In this document: piece after piece, positions 62,585-64,000 of the stretch
How positions within the stretch are numbered: the stretch's first letter is position 1
Layout: each line of letters starts with the position of its first letter
Assembly: GCF_035918235.1 (NCBI RefSeq)
Contig: NZ_CP109485.1
Coordinates: 62,001 to 126,000 of the forward strand
Length of the DNA stretch: 64,000 nt
Direction: 5' to 3'
Source: Streptomyces sp. NBC_01445
Lineage (GTDB): Bacteria; Actinomycetota; Actinomycetes; Streptomycetales; Streptomycetaceae
Notes under the pieces: generated by a model
Told to the model about the DNA's origin: nothing
What the model saw: the letters and a program-made list of their open reading frames with translations, nothing else
The model's database searches: none
Translations under genes and position numbers: made by a program

Positions 62585-63262
62585 ATGCCCACCATCGCCA
62601 TCGTCGGCGCCGGCCCCCAGCTCGGTCTCGCCATTGCTCGCACGTTCGGCACGCACGGCTACGAGGTCGCGCTGATCGCCCGCAATCGCGCCAAGCTCGA
62701 GAACCTGGCCGGTGAACTGACCACCGAAGGCATCAGCGCCGCCGCCTTCCCCGCCGACGTACTCGACCGCGACGCACTCACCCAGGCGCTCAAGGACGCC
62801 GCCGCGCACTTCGGTTCCATCGACGTTCTGGAGTACTCGCCGGTGGGCGGCCTGGGCTCCACCGCGATGACCGCACCATCCGAGACCGACCCGGGACACG
62901 TTCAGCACGAGATGGAGTTCCAGCTGTACGGGGCCATCGCCGCAACCCGCGTCGTGCTGCCCGCGATGCGGGAGGCAGGCGCGGGCACCCTGCTGTTCAC
63001 GACCGGGGCGGGATCGCTCGACCCCGTTCCTATGATCGGCAACGTCAACGCCGCCGCGGCGGCGCTGCGCAACTGGGCCGTCAACCTGCACAAGGAACTG
63101 GACGGCACCGGAGTCCAGGCCGCACACGTCGCCATCGACGTGTCGATCGGCGCCGCCGTCATGCCCGGCCACCCGGTCGCCCAGGCCGAGGAGATCTCCC
63201 CCGTCTACTGGGAGCTTCACACCACGCGCCGCGACCAGGCGGAACTGGTCTTCAGCAGCTGA
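62585..63262 (+). CDS. Atypical short-chain dehydrogenase/reductase
   Basis: The protein has 225 residues. The Rossmann nucleotide motif is GAGPQLGLAIA near residue 8. The position of the catalytic YxxxK reads MIGNVNAAAAALRNW, lacking both Tyr and Lys, so it may not be a classical oxidoreductase. ATG 62585 follows GAAAGG. Its gene is divergent from TetR and followed by a second SDR, which is probably coregulated. Confidence 0.82.
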   Translation: MPTIAIVGAGPQLGLAIARTFGTHGYEVALIARNRAKLENLAGELTTEGISAAAFPADVLDRDALTQALKDAAAHFGSIDVLEYSPVGGLGSTAMTAPSETDPGHVQHEMEFQLYGAIAATRVVLPAMREAGAGTLLFTTGAGSLDPVPMIGNVNAAAAALRNWAVNLHKELDGTGVQAAHVAIDVSIGAAVMPGHPVAQAEEISPVYWELHTTRRDQAELVFSS

Positions 63263-63379
63263 CACCCCACCCGCGCTCGCCCGTTTTTCATGCAAAGGTC
63301 TTCTCGTCGATCACGAAGCGGCAGCGCATGTCCGCGCCGGGTGCCGGCACGGACACCCCACAGACGGGAGATGAGGGAC

Positions 63380-64000
63380 ATGGCACTGATCCTGGTGACC
63401 GGAGCCTCCAGCGGGCTCGGGCGCGACACGGCGGACGCGCTGGCCGGCGACGGGCATGACGTCGTCGTCCACGTCCGCAACACGGCCCGACTCGCCGACG
63501 CCGGAGACACCGCGCGCTGGAAGGGCGTCGTCACAGGGGATCTCTCCGACCCGGACGAGATCCGCGATGTCGCCCGGCAGGCAGGCGAGTTCGGCCGCTT
63601 CGATACCGTCATCCACAACGCCGGCGTCATGCGCTCCCCCGAAGCGGTCACCGTCAACGTGGTCGCGCCGTATCTGCTGACGGCCCTGATGGACAAGCCG
63701 GACCGGCTCATCTACCTCAGCAGCTCCATGCACCGCACTGGCTCCACCGACCTGCGCCGGCTGGGCGAGGGCACCGCCTCCTACGACGACACCAAGCTCT
63801 GGGTCACCACGCTCGCGCTCGCCGTCGCACACCGCTGGCAGGGCACGTCCAGCCACGCGGTGGACCCCGGCTGGGTCCCCACCCGCATGGGCGGTCCCGG
63901 CGCACCGGACGACCTGGCCGCCGGACACCGGACCCAGACCTGGCTCGCCACCCACCCCGAGGCAACCCCGCCCACCGGTGGCTACTGGTATCACCAGCAG
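63380..64000 (+). CDS. Short-chain dehydrogenase/reductase, cut by window end
   Basis: At least 207 residues from ATG 63380 (ATG 63371 possible). TGASSGLGRDTADAL near residue 7, NAGVM near 87, and the YDDTKLW catalytic Tyr/Lys near 136 are all intact, in contrast to the preceding SDR. The frame continues off the window. Confidence 0.85.
   Translation, partial: MALILVTGASSGLGRDTADALAGDGHDVVVHVRNTARLADAGDTARWKGVVTGDLSDPDEIRDVARQAGEFGRFDTVIHNAGVMRSPEAVTVNVVAPYLLTALMDKPDRLIYLSSSMHRTGSTDLRRLGEGTASYDDTKLWVTTLALAVAHRWQGTSSHAVDPGWVPTRMGGPGAPDDLAAGHRTQTWLATHPEATPPTGGYWYHQQ

Overview
The sequence reads as Streptomyces or a close relative: very high GC with strong third-position bias, many GTG starts, operons stitched together by ATGA/GTGA overlaps, and families typical of Streptomyces plasmids and islands (DUF2637, replication-relaxation, CU044_5270, TcpC/TcpE). 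I cannot tell from the window alone whether this is a linear or circular plasmid or an integrated element or chromosome arm. No tRNA, rRNA or CRISPR array was seen.

Region 1 (about 0.5-38 kb) is a coherent conjugation-type element. A first block (1.4-10.3 kb) encodes TcpC, small membrane proteins, TcpE, a VirB4 ATPase, a VirB6/TrbL-like channel protein and a lytic transglycosylase, almost all overlapping by a few bases. A cargo block (10.4-13.9 kb) follows: an ECF sigma factor, a CU044_5270-type membrane partner, a class III nucleotide cyclase fused to two cold-shock-like domains, and an overlapping small membrane protein of the Pycsar effector (DUF5706) type. This looks like an anti-phage signalling unit inside the transfer cluster. 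Transfer genes resume at 14.1 kb (VirD4-like coupling ATPase, replication-relaxation protein, lipoproteins) and lead into a full Tad-type pilus operon (21.2-31.9 kb: CpaB/SAF, TadZ-like, TadA, TadB, TadC, small membrane peptides, Flp-like pilin, three TadE/F/G-like proteins, and a giant LysM-BTAD protein). Next come a heterodimeric ABC exporter bounded by 29-bp inverted repeats (31.9-35.8 kb), a cluster of GTGGAA/TTCCAC palindromes (36.0-36.4 kb, with related copies at 27-120), and a DUF2637 membrane protein with a C-terminal helix-turn-helix.

Region 2 (38-64 kb) is a mosaic of accessory genes and wreckage. It holds a recombinase remnant, a protein built from 12-residue (36-nt) tandem repeats, a 1,230-bp transposed cassette carrying only an aminoglycoside-phosphotransferase-like gene (perfect 12-bp terminal repeats, 5-bp target duplication), an nrdR C-terminal fragment, and an ATP-dependent DNA ligase gene scattered in pieces at 44.3, 45.6 and 48.1 kb with a second, inverted C-terminal copy at 61.0-61.6 kb. 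A metal-resistance set (ArsR/CmtR-type sensor, CDF exporter, TauE/SafE) lies among the pieces. A tyrosine-recombinase gene is broken directly into a 5'-truncated chrB that is translationally coupled to an MFS exporter. Further on are a SpoIIE-type phosphatase, a cupin/NTF2/RidA group, a SET-domain protein, two back-to-back IS5-type transposase remnants, an intact IS5-type element that carries a passenger gene, and a TetR/SDR divergon with clear operator repeats. The last SDR gene runs off the window.
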